From Ischnura elegans (Eukaryota; Arthropoda; Insecta; Odonata; Coenagrionidae), in contig NC_060257.1 in assembly GCF_921293095.1 (NCBI RefSeq), positions 89,455,449-89,519,448 on the forward strand: a stretch of DNA of 64,000 nucleotides, in the 5' to 3' direction. The notes beneath the pieces are model-generated. The model worked only from the letters and a program-made list of their open reading frames with translations. It searched no databases and had not been told where the DNA came from. Both the position numbers and the translations under genes were made by a program. Shown in pieces: positions 25,554-37,765 of the stretch (positions within the stretch are counted from its first letter, which is position 1; each line of letters begins with the position of its first letter).

Positions 25554-26039
25554 GGTGGTAGCAGACGGGCGGAATAATTTTTAACCTCACTGCGGAGGCG
25601 CGGGAGGGAGATGACAAAAGAGCAATGAAATGCGTTCTCGAGAAATTTATTAAGGAAAGAAGAATAGGAGAATACGGAACATATAGACGTCGACGTTGGC
25701 AGAAAAAATGCCGTTTTAAAAGCATTGAATTCCAGGGATGTGGCACGTGGTCAAAAAGTCAACCTGTCGTAATTATGAATGGCGCAAGAAAGGAATCGAG
25801 CCATTTTCGCTAATACGAATTTATTTTACATTTAAATCATAGGGTTTAAAATGGTTCCTTGGGTAGCTGTCGCTAATTCGAGCTTGTCGCTATATCCCGT
25901 ACTCGTTATAAGGGGCTTCCACTGTAATCATTAACAGAAACTCAAGAACTTTTTGGCTATTCTGCTTTGAAGGATTCTGTTAGATCAGTTCAGGAAGAAG
26001 GAAAAGAATTTTCAGTACTTCCACTAATTCTTGTCCTTT

Positions 26040-26165
26040 AAAATGATTTTTCCCCATTTTGTAGAAAATTGTGTGAAAACCCTGTGGATACCCGTGGCAA
26101 ATGTAGATGCAGAAAGAGGATTTTCCATGCATGGAAATATAAATAAAAGAACCACTAAACTTCCA
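26040..26165 (+). pseudogene. hAT transposase C-terminal dimerisation domain relic
   Basis: The frame reads LWIPVANVDAERGFSMHGNI then NKRTTKL. The pattern P-x-A/S-N-x-x-x-E-R-x-F-S is the hallmark of the hAT C-terminal dimerisation region. Upstream, 25930-26020 stays open in one frame directly after the Tigger. Both halves are too decayed to be functional. Confidence 0.75.
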
Positions 26166-26827
26166 AAAAATGTAGAATTAAAGTCAAGTTTGACCAATGG
26201 ATCCCAATTCCAGTAAAAGAAGGATTCAGCCAATTTTAAATTCCAGAGTGTGAATAATTTCAGAGGGCATATTAAAAAAATTATAGATATGTAATAGATA
26301 AACACATACTTACATGTGTTGATATTATATTTTTTGTGTAAGACCATAAAGACTTTTGTGAGTGAATTTTTATGACAAAACTGTATTTTTTTATGACGAA
26401 ATTGCAATTTTATGACAAAATTTGAAACCGAAATTGACAGATTTTTATGACGAAATTCACAGTTTTTATTCACCGATAATCTTTACCTCTACCCATAGGA
26501 AAACATACCCAAGAATAACAGCACATAATTATGTGACCTTGTGGGCTAAATCCTCCCTCAAAAGAATATTTACAGCATGCGCTCAGGGAATTTCCTGACT
26601 CCTGACAGCAGTTTAGGCACATATGATGTCATGCCTTGCTTTGGCAGAGCTCGGGTGTCGGGGTTAGGCAAAATTTTTGATATTTCAAAAAGCTATGAAA
26701 AACGTCGTGATAGCAAAGAAAAATTTCACAATATGTATCTCATGGAGGGATGTGAACTATCAAGCTTCATCAAAATCTGAGTGTGTGATGGCTGTATGTA
26801 CAGATATGATATGCTGCTCACACAAAC

Positions 26828-27007
26828 CTCTCTGTCCTTGTGAAATCCAACTTGTCCCACTTCCATTCCTTCGGTTTTCTTCAGGTTGCTCCACATGGTG
26901 TACACTACATCCACGTCATTCATCTTGTTCCCGTTTATGCTGTTTGCCTTCACAAGCTGCGCAGCGTCTTCAATGACACTGGTGGGTACGTCATCGAGCG
27001 TTTGACC
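26828..27007 (-). CDS. CCDC25: CCDC25 coding exon 4
   Basis: A 180-nt phase-0 exon (60 codons) between acceptor TCTCACAG and donor GTTTGTG. It begins GQTLDDVP and contains VKANSINGNKMNDVDVVYT, MWSNLKKTEGMEVGQVGFH and KDRE. This matches human ...VKANSIQGCKMNNV..., the VVYTPWSNLKKT motif and GQIGFH. It completes the NFACT-R_1 domain before the charged coiled coil. Confidence 0.96.
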
Positions 27008-28059
27008 CTGTGAGACAAGGGAATGATGTCATGAGTCAGTGCCACATCAGACTCCTTACCTATTTCCACTACTTTTAATACTGTTTGCTATGCATCCATT
27101 TTATGAAACGGCTATTTCTTAGGTTTTAATCCCACAACACAAGTGTACAAATACATAAATTTTTTTGAGTCGAAATTTTTTGAAACAATTTTCATTACAT
27201 TTTGGGCCCTGAATTTAAACACGGAATAAGTTTTTCCTATCACCTCTAATTTTATAAATAGAGCATTGCCATCTTTCAATCATTTTAATTTTATAGATAC
27301 GTAATTAGAAATTGGCAGCACGAATGCATGCTTACACATTATCTAAGAATCGATCCCTGTTTACTTTTTTTGGGCCATTCCATCGTTACATTGGTTTTAA
27401 TTTTTACAACTTTAATATATTATTTTCAGCTCCAAATATGTTTTGTTTTTCACTGAAACAATTATTAATTATTAGTTGTAGGCCTAAACTATTTTTCAAG
27501 CTGTAGTTTTGGCTTTAAGCCTTTGTTGTAACTGTTGCTAGGAAAAAAAGTGCCTGTTATGAACGGGACAAGCTGGGTCAACCACTTGCTTGGCTCATCA
27601 TATGAAAAATGGTATTTTAGCTTAATTAGAATTCTCATACTACAGTGCCATTTTTTTCACATATCTTAAAAAGCATGCTTCGAGTACATACATATGTTTA
27701 ACATTAGCAACAAAATATTTTTAACTAAGTTAAATTTTTTTACCTTTTGTTACATATGGATATCATACACTTCAGATTAAAAGTTATTAAAATAAGCAGA
27801 GTGATCAAGGTCAAAAACACACTTATCAATAAAGGTTGTTAAGCAAATTACAGTTGAAGAAAAGAGTGTGCTTATAAGCATTATTCTCTTATTCATTTGA
27901 AATGTCTTAGCTTAATTAGAATACAATAATGGTAACAAAATATTATACAAATAAAATATTGTTACTATGCTATTAATCATAAAAACAATGAGAAAGATAC
28001 CCGAGTTCATATTTTAACATATTTAACGTTAAATTGATATTTTCTTTAGTTGTTCACCA

Positions 28060-30112
28060 CTGTAGGAGGAAAAATAACTTTAATCACCTCTGTCCCTTTT
28101 TTGTACCCAACACAATCAGGTGGAATTGTCCATTTATTGCCCAGGAGGAAATGTGGGAACCATAACAGTAACTTCCATTTGATTCTCTGGGACAATTTCT
28201 ATGATTTATCCTAAAAACAAATCACCATCATATTGCACCAGAACCCACTGACCTCTAAATTTTGTCTTCAGTTCAACAAATGGGTATAGATTCAAGTTGA
28301 TATCTTTAGCATGTTTCTATCCTGAAAAACTTTCATTAGTATTACATATCATGTTAAAGTTAAGGATATCTGGTACTGCTTGAACTTTGTCCCAAGGCTT
28401 TACTTCGGCGATGGTATCAATAATACCATCTTCTCCAGGATAGTAAACCTTGGTCTTTGAGCAAACTTCTGAGGCAACTGCTGCGAAGTCCTGGGCAGAT
28501 TGAGAAGAGCATCATCTTTTCATTCAGGAGATTTGATGTGAGGTGGATTTTTTAAACTCAGTTCGGCTGCTTTTCGCTGTCCCTTTCATATTACAGTAGA
28601 CTCTCGTCATTATGAAGTTCATGTGACCGAAAAACCCGAGGTTCGTAATAACAAAGTTCGTATGAACGCTTCTAGTAGGAATCGTCGAAAAATAACAGTA
28701 TATAATACATGCGATTAAATTACGTGGAAATATATATAATCAGGAAAATTTGTTTCAGTTTCTCAATAGAAGAATGTGGCATGAAGCAATCGATGGTTGA
28801 TACCTTCCCGAATACAGTAAGTCCGATATACGAACTACATGCATTCCAAGACCTTGTTCCTAAGTTGATAAACCTACAGTCCGGGCACCGAGAGTTGCCG
28901 GATGACATGCAGTCTAGGTCAGGGTAGGGGGCAAGGTTGCCAGGTAAGAATGGGAAAGGCCAACAAAGGTTTCCCTGAAGGAAGGAGCCGGAAGGGACAA
29001 TGAGCGTGAAGGACCCAGAGGAAGAATCACTTGTTTGTGATTCTAAGAAAGGGATCATTTTTTTGTGGATCAGGCTTATTTCGGTGCTCCTTATGCATTT
29101 GACAACATTGTACAATTAGGCAAGGGTGTGAGATGCGTTTGGGGGAAAGCGATTGGCTGTAAACCGTGCTGGTGCAGGGTTATCCGCCCCTCTTATTGTG
29201 CCGTCATCGGACAACTCTCGCTGGCCAAACTGTACGCAAGAAATCGAGGAGTACAGTCATCCTGCAGAATGCAACAGTGCATCATCACTCACGATTGTGA
29301 CAAACTGATCTAGCTGGGCGTGCGATGCATCCGGAGCCGAAAAAATAGCTCCCCGCAGTGATGAAGAATGGGCGAAGCACTGAACAGTTCCTAAATTAAC
29401 ACCGGATTCAATGATACTTTGCCCAGATTATGCCCACAGTGAGAGTTCCTCAATGCCACACCAGTGCATCAGCACATAGCATCAGTGAAATCGAAAGGTG
29501 CCAAATTCGAAATTTGAAAGTTTTAAATGCTCGTATCTCTGAAAATTCGTAAATTGAACGTGTGTGGGAAGAGGACTAACTCCACATCCAATTTATGAGC
29601 GGTTATCGGTGGGTCACCATGACTCCACAGGAATGAAGCTTATTATATGACGCTGCGTGTAAACTGAATAAAGAACAATAATTGACGCTCTTGGGCACAG
29701 TACACGAGAAGCACGTAAACGTGGTGCGATTGTTAACACTAAGTGTAGTGAATATCCACCTAAATGCCATGGCTTATTCTTGGAACTTCATAATAAGGTT
29801 CATTTTGTAACCGCCAGGACCGGGACAGGTTCGTAATTTCATAAAAACAAAAATTTCATAATAACATTTCTTTTGCTACAGTTAGGATAGGCCTTTTCGT
29901 CGGGACCAACAAATTGCTTCGTAATAATGAGAGTCTACTGCATTTTTCTTCTTTTTCTTTGTCGGAAATATTTTCTCTTTGTTTTTTTCTTAATTCATTT
30001 ATTCTTTTCCTTTCTTTTTTTAAGAAGCCATCACGATCATCTGCTTTGAATACATCGCGCATTTTCTGTAAACTAGCAGCACCACTTGATTTTGGTTTTT
30101 TCACCACCATTT
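28060..30112 (-). pseudogene. Transposon-type gene relic, split by a TA-flanked element
   Basis: Minus-strand fragments read in order. From ATG 30110 comes MVVKKPKSSGAASLQKMRDV with a basic, charged run (KKERKRINELRKKQRENISD) to 29941. Beyond the insertion at 29940-28594 come QRKAAELSLKNPPHIKSPE (about 28580-28525) and EVCSKTKVYYPGEDGIIDTI (about 28480-28420). Last come GQWVLVQYDGD and IIEIVPENQMEVTVMVP (about 28260-28160). Frames shift and stops occur. I recognise the style (basic N-terminus, then a small beta-rich 'WVLVxYDG…I.E' module) from multi-copy arthropod proteins, but I cannot name the family. A host retrocopy is the alternative. Confidence 0.6.
28594..29940. mobile_element. TA-flanked element, copy 2 of the GTAGACTCTCG family
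   Basis: Starts CAGTAGACTCTCGTCATTAT and ends AATGAGAGTCTACTG. Left flank TA (28592-28593), right flank CA, so one base of the target duplication has mutated. The unit is 1347 bp and aligns over long stretches with copy 1 (10650-11655). It carries extra blocks, e.g. about 28893-29065, absent from copy 1. It splits the gene relic 28060-30112. Confidence 0.88.
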
Positions 30113-31120
30113 AAATTCTCAAAAAGTATAACATTTCTAATGTTTAAAGTTTCAGGCATTACTCTGCCGTGATTTAGTAAACTTTTTCAATAAAAATACT
30201 TCATGTAGCCTACATTTAATTATTTTCTCACCTTGGTCCCAAAGTAGAAATGAGTCACAAAAATAATACGTGTTATAATCACTTGTGCACTGGAACATAT
30301 GAGGTGCTGGCTAAAGGCAAACTGAAGATTCTAGTATCACCAAACATCTAATCAATAAAAACTATCCCAGTGATTTCACACCTATGGTCTACCACACACT
30401 CATACAAAAGGGACCAAGTTCCTCCTTCCTGCCTTTAAGAACTGCAAATTACTGAGGTGACAAGATCAAATAATACATCTGAGTTAAGCACTAGTGAATC
30501 ACTGTTTCACTCGCCTTACTTTTTCTGACCTTTTTACTCCTCTTTGCACCTTCACTTTCACTTTTTCTTGTTTACTACAACCAAAGCTCCTCTCCTACTC
30601 CTCTGCTACTTTTTAATCTTTTGACATAAACCTAATTTCAAGCCCTTCTACCAACCAATGCTAAACCCCCTTATATCCTCACCTAAAAAATCATGAGCGC
30701 CCTGAGCAAATTTTTTTGTTTTAATTGTCCTAGACTAGACTTTTCCGGCCTAAATGTAACTATGGCTTCATTTTTTCTTTTTGAGTTAAATATTATCATC
30801 ATTTAGCAATAAAATGACATAGTAAATCCATTTTTATGTGTAATAGGGAAGTGCACTAATTTTTTTTTATTGCTGAATTTGAAAGTTTAGCCTAAAAAAG
30901 AAACATTAGTATAGTCACTTTTATTTTCTGCATCTGGGGTATGCACTTTAAAACGTTTTGAAAGTCGGAAAATTTCATGTTGCGCTGAAACACAGTGCCT
31001 CCATCTTGATTGAGATGTGACGTCACAAGGCAGTAGTCACCAGTGGAGTATCGCTGTATTCCGTCGCCTTCTTTAGCGCGGCGCGAGTTTCCGGGAATCG
31101 GTGGAGTTTGCTTCCTAAAA

Positions 31121-31322
31121 ATGTCGTCTAGTACCGAAAACATGAATTCAAAATATAATTATAAATGATTTTTTGTTCCAAATTTCATCTCGACGTCGAA
31201 ACAAAAGCCTGGAGAAGATATTCATTCCCGTGCCTTAAGCACAAGCTATACGGAATAAATGGTTCAAGGCTGCTCCTGACTCTTTCCTATCGATGATATT
31301 CTGTTTTGAAGATCATTTGAAG
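31121..31322 (+). pseudogene. THAP zinc-finger exon relic (P-element transposase N-terminus)
   Basis: From ATG 31121 the frame reads MSSSTENMNSKYNYK, then a stop where the first zinc Cys is expected, then FFVPN. After a frameshift come ISSRRNKSLEKIFIPVP, a stop, and QAIRNKWFKAAPDSFLSMIF with CFEDHLK. This is the THAP order (C2CH; the last pair C-x2-H is intact as CFEDH, and WFKAA is the conserved Trp block). A donor-like AG|GTATTG follows, so this is exon 1 of a spliced P-type transposase. I find no later exons. Confidence 0.8.
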
Positions 31323-32914
31323 GTATTGTAAGATCAAATTGATATTTATATTATAATAATTTACTTAATAGGTTCCTCAGTCACATCAGAAAGAGTGTTG
31401 AGTCAAAATATAGCATCTTCCGCGTAGACCTACGTAAATTATAAACTGAAAGTAGTTTGGTTAAAGAATTATGGCGCGACTGTTATTTTACACGACCGGG
31501 CAAAATGCGTACTTTGCCCATGATATGTGCATATATGATAACAAACGATTTTTGTTAAAGTTAATCTTTATTTGTTGAAATTAGTACATTTATAGGTGAT
31601 ACAGATATAAAGGTACACGGCAGGTCGCGCGGCGTAATTTGTACTCCACTGGTGACGGGTTCATCTTGCTGATCTAAAAAATTAGCTACAATACCTCGAA
31701 CTTTGAAAACTCGCAATATAGGCAGTCAAAGTACATTGTAAGAATACACGAGACCATTATAGCCCAGAATGTACGTACAATGTCGAAATCCTTGGTTTTC
31801 AAAGATTGACGTATTTTATACGCCAGCGCGCCCGGTCCAGGGTTATCAACTTTTATTTCATCCTATTTGTTAGTTGAAATTATATTTCAGAATGGTTCTT
31901 TTAGCACTGCTACTGAGGTAAACTGGTAGGTACTGAGTACAAGGTACTGAGGTATGTACTGAGTAAGTAAACTCCCTTTGGAGTAATGTGAATTACAAGT
32001 GTTCGAGATATATGGCATTTTATATTCGCTTTGTGTTCTTATTAATTATGCCTGTACGCATATTGTTGCTTGCCGCGAGCCTTTAATGGTATGTGCTCTT
32101 GCAAGAGTGGTTTTCATTTTTAATGTGGAAGTTGGTCAGTATAAGCAAAGAAAAAATTAACATTTTTGCGCACACCAACCCTTGTAGTCATCGTATCTCT
32201 GCGTTTGTAAAGACACTGCTAAAATACCTAAACGCCATAATGATGATTAAAAAATTGTCTCATGTCAATGATTGCTGCAATTATAATTAACGAGTCGATT
32301 GGGCGCTTGAATTCATCAAGCGGGTAAATAGGGGGGGGGGGGGAACATAGTTGTGTCACATGTTTCCGAGTCATGTGCCCATAAGTGGTTCAAAAAGCGA
32401 AAGAAACACCCCAAATATCGTTTAAATGAGTGAAATATGCGGGCAATACGCTCATTCGCTGTCAACAATCCTTAAGACCATCTTAGTAACCACGGTGATC
32501 AATGCTTCGGGGAACCGTTTTATTATGAATGATTTACGCAATATAAAAAAAATATAGTGTATGGTAGATGAATTTAAGCGATTTATCGTATTTCAGCCAT
32601 TACCCTAGGATTGTATCACCTCTTGATTTACTCACCTATTTTTGATTTATAATGTTTGCATACAGCAAACTTAATGAAATTCAAAACAGCATTTTTAGAA
32701 AATAAACGAACAGAGACTAATGAAATGATTATCCCAATAATTATGTCTCGAATAATGAAGTAATGTTCGGATTTCTCTGACGATGTATGTCTCTCAATGG
32801 TGTCAATTTTTGGATCTAAGGAAGGTTTATAACAACAAAACGCATTGATTACAATAAATATATTAATACGGTTATGAAACTTGAATTGGAGAAAGAACCG
32901 AAGAATGTTCAACT

Positions 32915-35075
32915 GTCCCCGTTGATGTTATATTCGGTAAGTAATAGCAGTTCGATATATTTTACAAAAACGTAGATTCGATATGTGTCGAATGGGAGCT
33001 TGGAAAGCAAATATATTTAATTGGTGCAGCATGAACAATGCTATAATAAACATATTCATAAAATTTCTTCGGTTTAACATCAATAGTTAGACAGCTACGA
33101 AAAATTGCATATTTGCTACCGTAATCATCGAATTATCAAGTATACTGACACGTGAAGTTAAAATTTCGTAATCCTATTGATTTATCTTCCCGTTTGGTCA
33201 TCTACCCTATAATTCATGGTCAAATACGCCCGCGGATGTAAAATCCTGCATGTTATAGCAATTCGACATATTTTAAGAAAACGCTGAATCGATATATATC
33301 TAATGAGACAAAACATGCAAAACATATTTCCATTGGGGTTTGTGAAGAATACCAGGATGTGCACATTCACCAAATTTCATTGGTCCAACGGATATACGAA
33401 TCAAGTTATGCCAATTTGCGTATTTTCTATAATAATTGAATTGATATTTCGACTATACTGCATCTGTAATATAAAATCCGCAATGCTTTTGATTTTAATT
33501 CCGGTATATGGCCATTTACCATATAATTCCTAGTCAACTTTGCCCGTTGATGTAAATTCCTATGTGTTATAACAATTCCATATATTTTAAGAAAAAGCAG
33601 ATTCGATATATATCGAATGAGAAACTATACACAAAAAATGTTTCCATTGGGCATTGTGAGGAATACCAAGTTGTTATCATTCACCAAATTCCATTGGTCC
33701 AACGCATATTCTACTCAAGTTATGCGTATTTGCTACAATAATCGATTCGATCTTTCGATTAAACTGCATCTGCATTGTAAAATCCGCAATGCTGTATATT
33801 ATAATTCCAGTTAATAGTCATCTACTCTATAATTCCTGGTCAACAATGCCTGTGGATGTAAAATCCCAAATGTTAAGGCAAATCGATATAATTTGGAAAA
33901 TGAAGATATTCGATATATATCGCATGTGAGACCATATACAAAACATATTTCCATTGGGCATTGTGAGAAATATCATGATATACCCATTCCCAAAATTTCT
34001 TTGGTCCAACTTATATAGCAATCAAGTTATGCCAATTTGCGAATTTGCTATAATGATCGTATCGATCTTTCGATTATACTGACATCTGTACTGTAAAATC
34101 CGCAATGCTATTGGTTTAACTTCCAGTCTACGGGTATTTTCTATATGATTCCTGGTCAACTATGTCCTTGGATGTAAAATCCTGTATGTTATAGCAATTC
34201 GATAAATTTTAAGAGAAAGTCGATTCGATATATATCGAACGTGAGACTACATACAAAATAAATTTCCATTGGGCATTGTGAGGAATACCAATATGTACCC
34301 ATTCACCAAATTTCATTGGTCCAACGGAAAAACTATTGAAGTTATGCCAATTTACGTATTTGCTATAATAATCGAATCGACTTTTCGATCATACTGACAT
34401 CTGTACTGTAAAATCCGCAATGCTATTGGTTTAACTTTCAGTCTATGGGTATCTACTATGTAATACCTGGTCAACTATGCCCTTGGATGTAAAACCCTAT
34501 ATGTTATAGCAGTTCGATATATTTGAAGAAAAAGTCGATTCGATATATATCGAACGTGAGACTACATACAAAATAAATTTCCATTGGGCATTGTGAGGAA
34601 TACCAAGATGTGCACATTCGCCAAATTTCATTGGTCCAACGGGTATACTTTTCAAGTTATACCAATTTGTGTATTTGCTATAATAATTGAATCGATTTTT
34701 CGATCATACTGACATCTGTACTGTAAAATCCGCAATACTATTGGTTTGAAATCCAGTCTATGGGTATCTACTATTTAATCCCTAGTCAACTATGTCCTTG
34801 GATGTTAAATCCTACATGTTATAGCAATTCGATATATTTTAAGAAAAGGTAGATTCGATATATATCGCATGTGAGACCATATACAAAACATATTACAATT
34901 GAGTATTGTGAGGAATACCAAGATGTACCCGTTCACCAAGTTTCATTGGTCTAACGTATACGCTAATCAAGTTATGCCAATTTGCATATTTGCTATACTA
35001 ATCGAATCGTACTTTAGACAATAGTGACATCTGTACTGTAAAATCCGGAATCCTATTGATATCCCTTCCATTCTT
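32915..35075 (+). repeat. Tandem array, about 7 diverged units of 312-316 bp
   Basis: The landmark 'aaatccgcaatgct' (or variant) recurs at 33165, 33477, 33783, 34099, 34414, 34729 and 35044, giving spacings of 312, 306, 316, 315, 315 and 315. Each unit also has 'ttccattgggcattgtgagg', 'aaatttcattggtccaac' and a TTCGATATATATCGAA-type palindrome (perfect at 33602-33617 and 34224-34239). Units diverge most at the left edge, as expected for a decaying satellite. Open frames inside are accidental. Confidence 0.93.
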
Positions 35076-36420
35076 TGGTCAATTCGTTATCCCTACCTTC
35101 TCTACTATCCCCGCTTTCAAAATTTAGCCTTTGTTCTTATATTGGTGACGTAGATAGACGGGATGCGTGTATTTCTTACGGGGGCCTAATACAAAAAGGT
35201 ATAAATTCATATCGATGTATCTTCATTAGGAAACGTAATTCATCTAAATAATTTATGTGTGCGCATAATTCATGCTTTTCCTTACATATTGTTAAAATTT
35301 TTATCCCCGTAACTATGTAAATAAGCCCAAAAAAAGGCTCAATCGAATACAACCTTGTATCGATCATAACTTCGAGTCTAATCAATCGATCCGCTTGATT
35401 TAACTTTTGTCGGATGAAACACATTAACAGTTGTATTGTGTATGACTTCCATGTTCAAAACTTGATTAACAAAAAAGTTATTAGCGATTAAAGCGTATCC
35501 AAGGAGATTGGTATCGATATAACTCGCACATGAATCGATCGAGCGGAATCATCACCATTGCAAAAGTTGACTATTTTAATGATGCTATTACCCTGAAAAT
35601 TTCATCCATCTAGCTGAAATGGTTGCTAAGATATTTAAGGTTGTATGCTCCACAAAAAAATGGCGACAATGATTTTTCGCGTGCAGGACATTTTTCGGAA
35701 TTTAATTATGAATTAACCAAGAGGGATACGGAGAAAGTGAGCTCAAACGTGAGGGTACGAAGTACCCTCTAACGGTTTTTCCAGAAGAGTCCAAATTTTC
35801 ATATGGCACATGTCTCAAGGCTGAAATCCGAGTTTGAAAATTCGCCCTTCACGACAATGTAAAATCGAAATCGTTTATTCCTCGGAATTGTTTCGACATA
35901 TGAAAATTCCAAGATAGCCAAAAAATCAACCAAAAAATTCTCTACCAAATAAGTCAAGGAAAATGTCGTACGATTATTGCAAATTGGTCAAAAAAATTCC
36001 TAAACTTTTTCCATAAGAAAAGCATAGAAAACGTTCAAAAAATAATAAAAAATACTGAATATCAATTTGTCGCTATGGCAACTATACCAAAAAATCGACC
36101 AAAAAATCTATTTTATGTCCATTGATTATCATGTTCCTCAGACGTTTAAAAACATAGAATGAAAGCGAAAAAGTTTTAGTCCCATAAGGCTCCCATGTTA
36201 ATTCAAGTCGATATATCTCGAAAACCAATCGACTTTTTCAAGTTTTCAGATTTTTTCTCCCGATGAATTTTTTTTTACTTTTGCGTCCAATAAGCCAAAT
36301 ACCCACACCTATCACAGTTTGGGCTGCGAATATTGATGAGTCAGTCAGTGGCATATCGATTTGCCATTATATATTAGCTTAATAAAAAACTTGATGCCGT
36401 ATGATCACAATGAAGACAAC
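35076..36420. other. Unassigned AT-rich interior of the P-like unit
   Basis: No coding sequence is recognised. It shares vocabulary with the array ('tcgatat', 'aatcgaccaaaaaatc') and may be diverged flanking satellite. Confidence 0.35.
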
Positions 36421-36429
36421 AAAAAATAA

Positions 36430-36515
36430 AGCCATGACGTAGTCTTGAACCACGGTCCTTCGAGTTAGATCTTTCCTTTGAATCGTGCACGCTACCACTA
36501 TCCCAACCGACCCAT
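36430..36515 (-). repeat. tRNA-derived SINE or tRNA pseudogene
   Basis: On the minus strand a TGGGATAGTGGTAGCGTGC stretch fits a polymerase III A box and GTGGTTCAAGAC a B box, about 45 nt apart. The 3' part does not fold into a clean acceptor stem, so I call it a tRNA-like relic. Confidence 0.55.
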
Positions 36516-37499
36516 TAGGATATTGTGGATATTTTGAATTTATATATATATAACTTGTAAAAAGTAACGCATGAAAATTAATTGATTACAGCCTAAATAA
36601 CGCCCTAATTGAAAAAGATGCAGTTACCCCTCTCAGTTAGCAGTTAGCAGCTCCCCTTGTTACCCTTAACGTCTCGCATTTCTATGGAGCGTTGAACCTG
36701 TCCTCCTTATTCAAAAATTCAGTAACCATAAATAAATCAAAGTTTGGTATACCATTTATAAATCGTTGGAATTTTCCTTCTCCCAACCAAGATTACCTTT
36801 TCTTGAACCCATCCTGGACAGCGAACCATTGCAACAACCAGCCAGCTCGGAAATAAGGCTAACATCCCATGATTCTAGTTGCGAAGGGCGAACGTTCCGG
36901 CCGGCGTGAATACATACGCAACGAATAAGTCTTGCAGCAAACGTCTGAAATAGGTTTATTAGTTTGACTCGGTTCTTACAAAAAAAGTTTTGGCATGATA
37001 AACGGCATTGTGCCAAAATATACCCAGCGAAAAATAAATGCCATCATGCATTTATTAAAGATTCAATGTGCTATTCGTACTACTCTTTCCAAACTTGAAG
37101 TTGACACGTAAATGAATATTAATATATTACGCAATGATGAAGTCGTTTACTCAAAAGAGAAGCAGCCACATATATATTCTGAAGATATTTTATGACAGCA
37201 AAAAACGGATACCCTCAAATTCTGTAATTTTTCTATGCAATAATAGTGGTAGAACTAAACGGTGTAGAAGCTGCCTTCTGCTACTGCCTTGTGACGTCAC
37301 GGCCAATATTCAACATGGACACCCGTTTTCGCGGCCTTTGAATTTTTCCATATTTCAGACGGTCATCTCGAATCAAGTATTCACTATTAGGATTTAAACT
37401 GTGGTTTTACGACATTATGTTATTCTGAACTCTAATTTAAAAAATGTGTTTGATGCATTTGAAACACTAGTGCACTTCCCTATTCACATTATTTTGCGT

Positions 37500-37726
37500 A
37501 TTGTCCCGTACATAACGTTACGTATGGGACAGAAAGATTTTTAACATTAGGGTATACCTCCCTTATGTTCAAAACATACATGTTTAAATTTAATTAGTTT
37601 TTTACTAAATTATAATCATTTAGATATACACAAAAGCTATATAGAAAATCGTATTTAGAGTAGCTGCCTGTCTAGAAACTTGGTGAAAAAAGAAATTTAT
37701 TTATTTTATGTTACCTACGGGACAAT
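37500..37726. mobile_element. Small MITE, ends ATTGTCCCGTA
   Basis: The 227-bp unit starts ATTGTCCCGTACATAAC and its right end read inward is ATTGTCCCGTAGGTAAC. The left end also folds on itself ('tgtcccgtacataa' / 'ttacgtatgggaca', 37502-37531). It lies only 15 bp from the P-like right end. No target duplication is certain. Confidence 0.55.
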
Positions 37727-37765
37727 GAAACAATGTGTTTTTAAAGACTATTTTACTACCATATA

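Larger units (their letters stand above)
20837..25924 (-). mobile_element. Tigger (pogo superfamily) element, TA target duplication
   Basis: The 5088-bp unit starts CAGTGGAAGCCCCTTATAAC and ends with the inverse, with TA at 20835-20836 and 25925-25926. About 1.8 kb of it is a later insertion (21936-23747). It encodes a minus-strand transposase close to full length. It is the youngest coding-capable DNA transposon in the window, judged by the near-open reading frame. Confidence 0.94.
20480..26490 (+). mobile_element. hAT relic split by the Tigger element (approximate ends)
   Basis: Coding-like plus-strand sequence occurs on both sides of the 5.1-kb Tigger: 20560-20834 and 25927-26215. The right part carries a recognisable hAT dimerisation motif (26040-26160). 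Repeated 'tttttatgacgaaatt' boxes at 26360-26470 may be its right subterminal region. I could not find matching ends or a target duplication, so the limits are estimates. Confidence 0.55.
30842..37484 (+). mobile_element. P-element-like unit enclosing a satellite array
   Basis: AATAGGGAAGTGCACTA at 30842 is answered by its exact inverse ending at 37484. Further in, the ends stay loosely inverted, including a shared GTGACGTCACAAGGCAGTAG (31017 region; inverse at about 37285-37300). The left part contains a P-transposase-type THAP domain relic (31121-31322). 32915-35075 is a tandem array. No clear 8-bp target duplication is seen. Alternatively this is two P-like ends that flank unrelated satellite DNA. 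Confidence 0.6.

Noticed and set aside
32628-34021. Short open frames inside and next to the satellite array
   Set aside because: They repeat with the array period or are AT-rich chance frames.
32915-35075. CRISPR-like array
   Set aside because: The repeat unit is over 300 bp with no short identical repeats and unique spacers, and the context is eukaryotic.
36430-36515. Functional tRNA gene
   Set aside because: A and B boxes are present, but no clean acceptor stem or anticodon arm could be drawn; called tRNA-like.
36756-37016. 86-aa minus-strand frame as a later P-transposase exon
   Set aside because: No P-type motif (no RNase H-like D or GTP-binding block) is seen.
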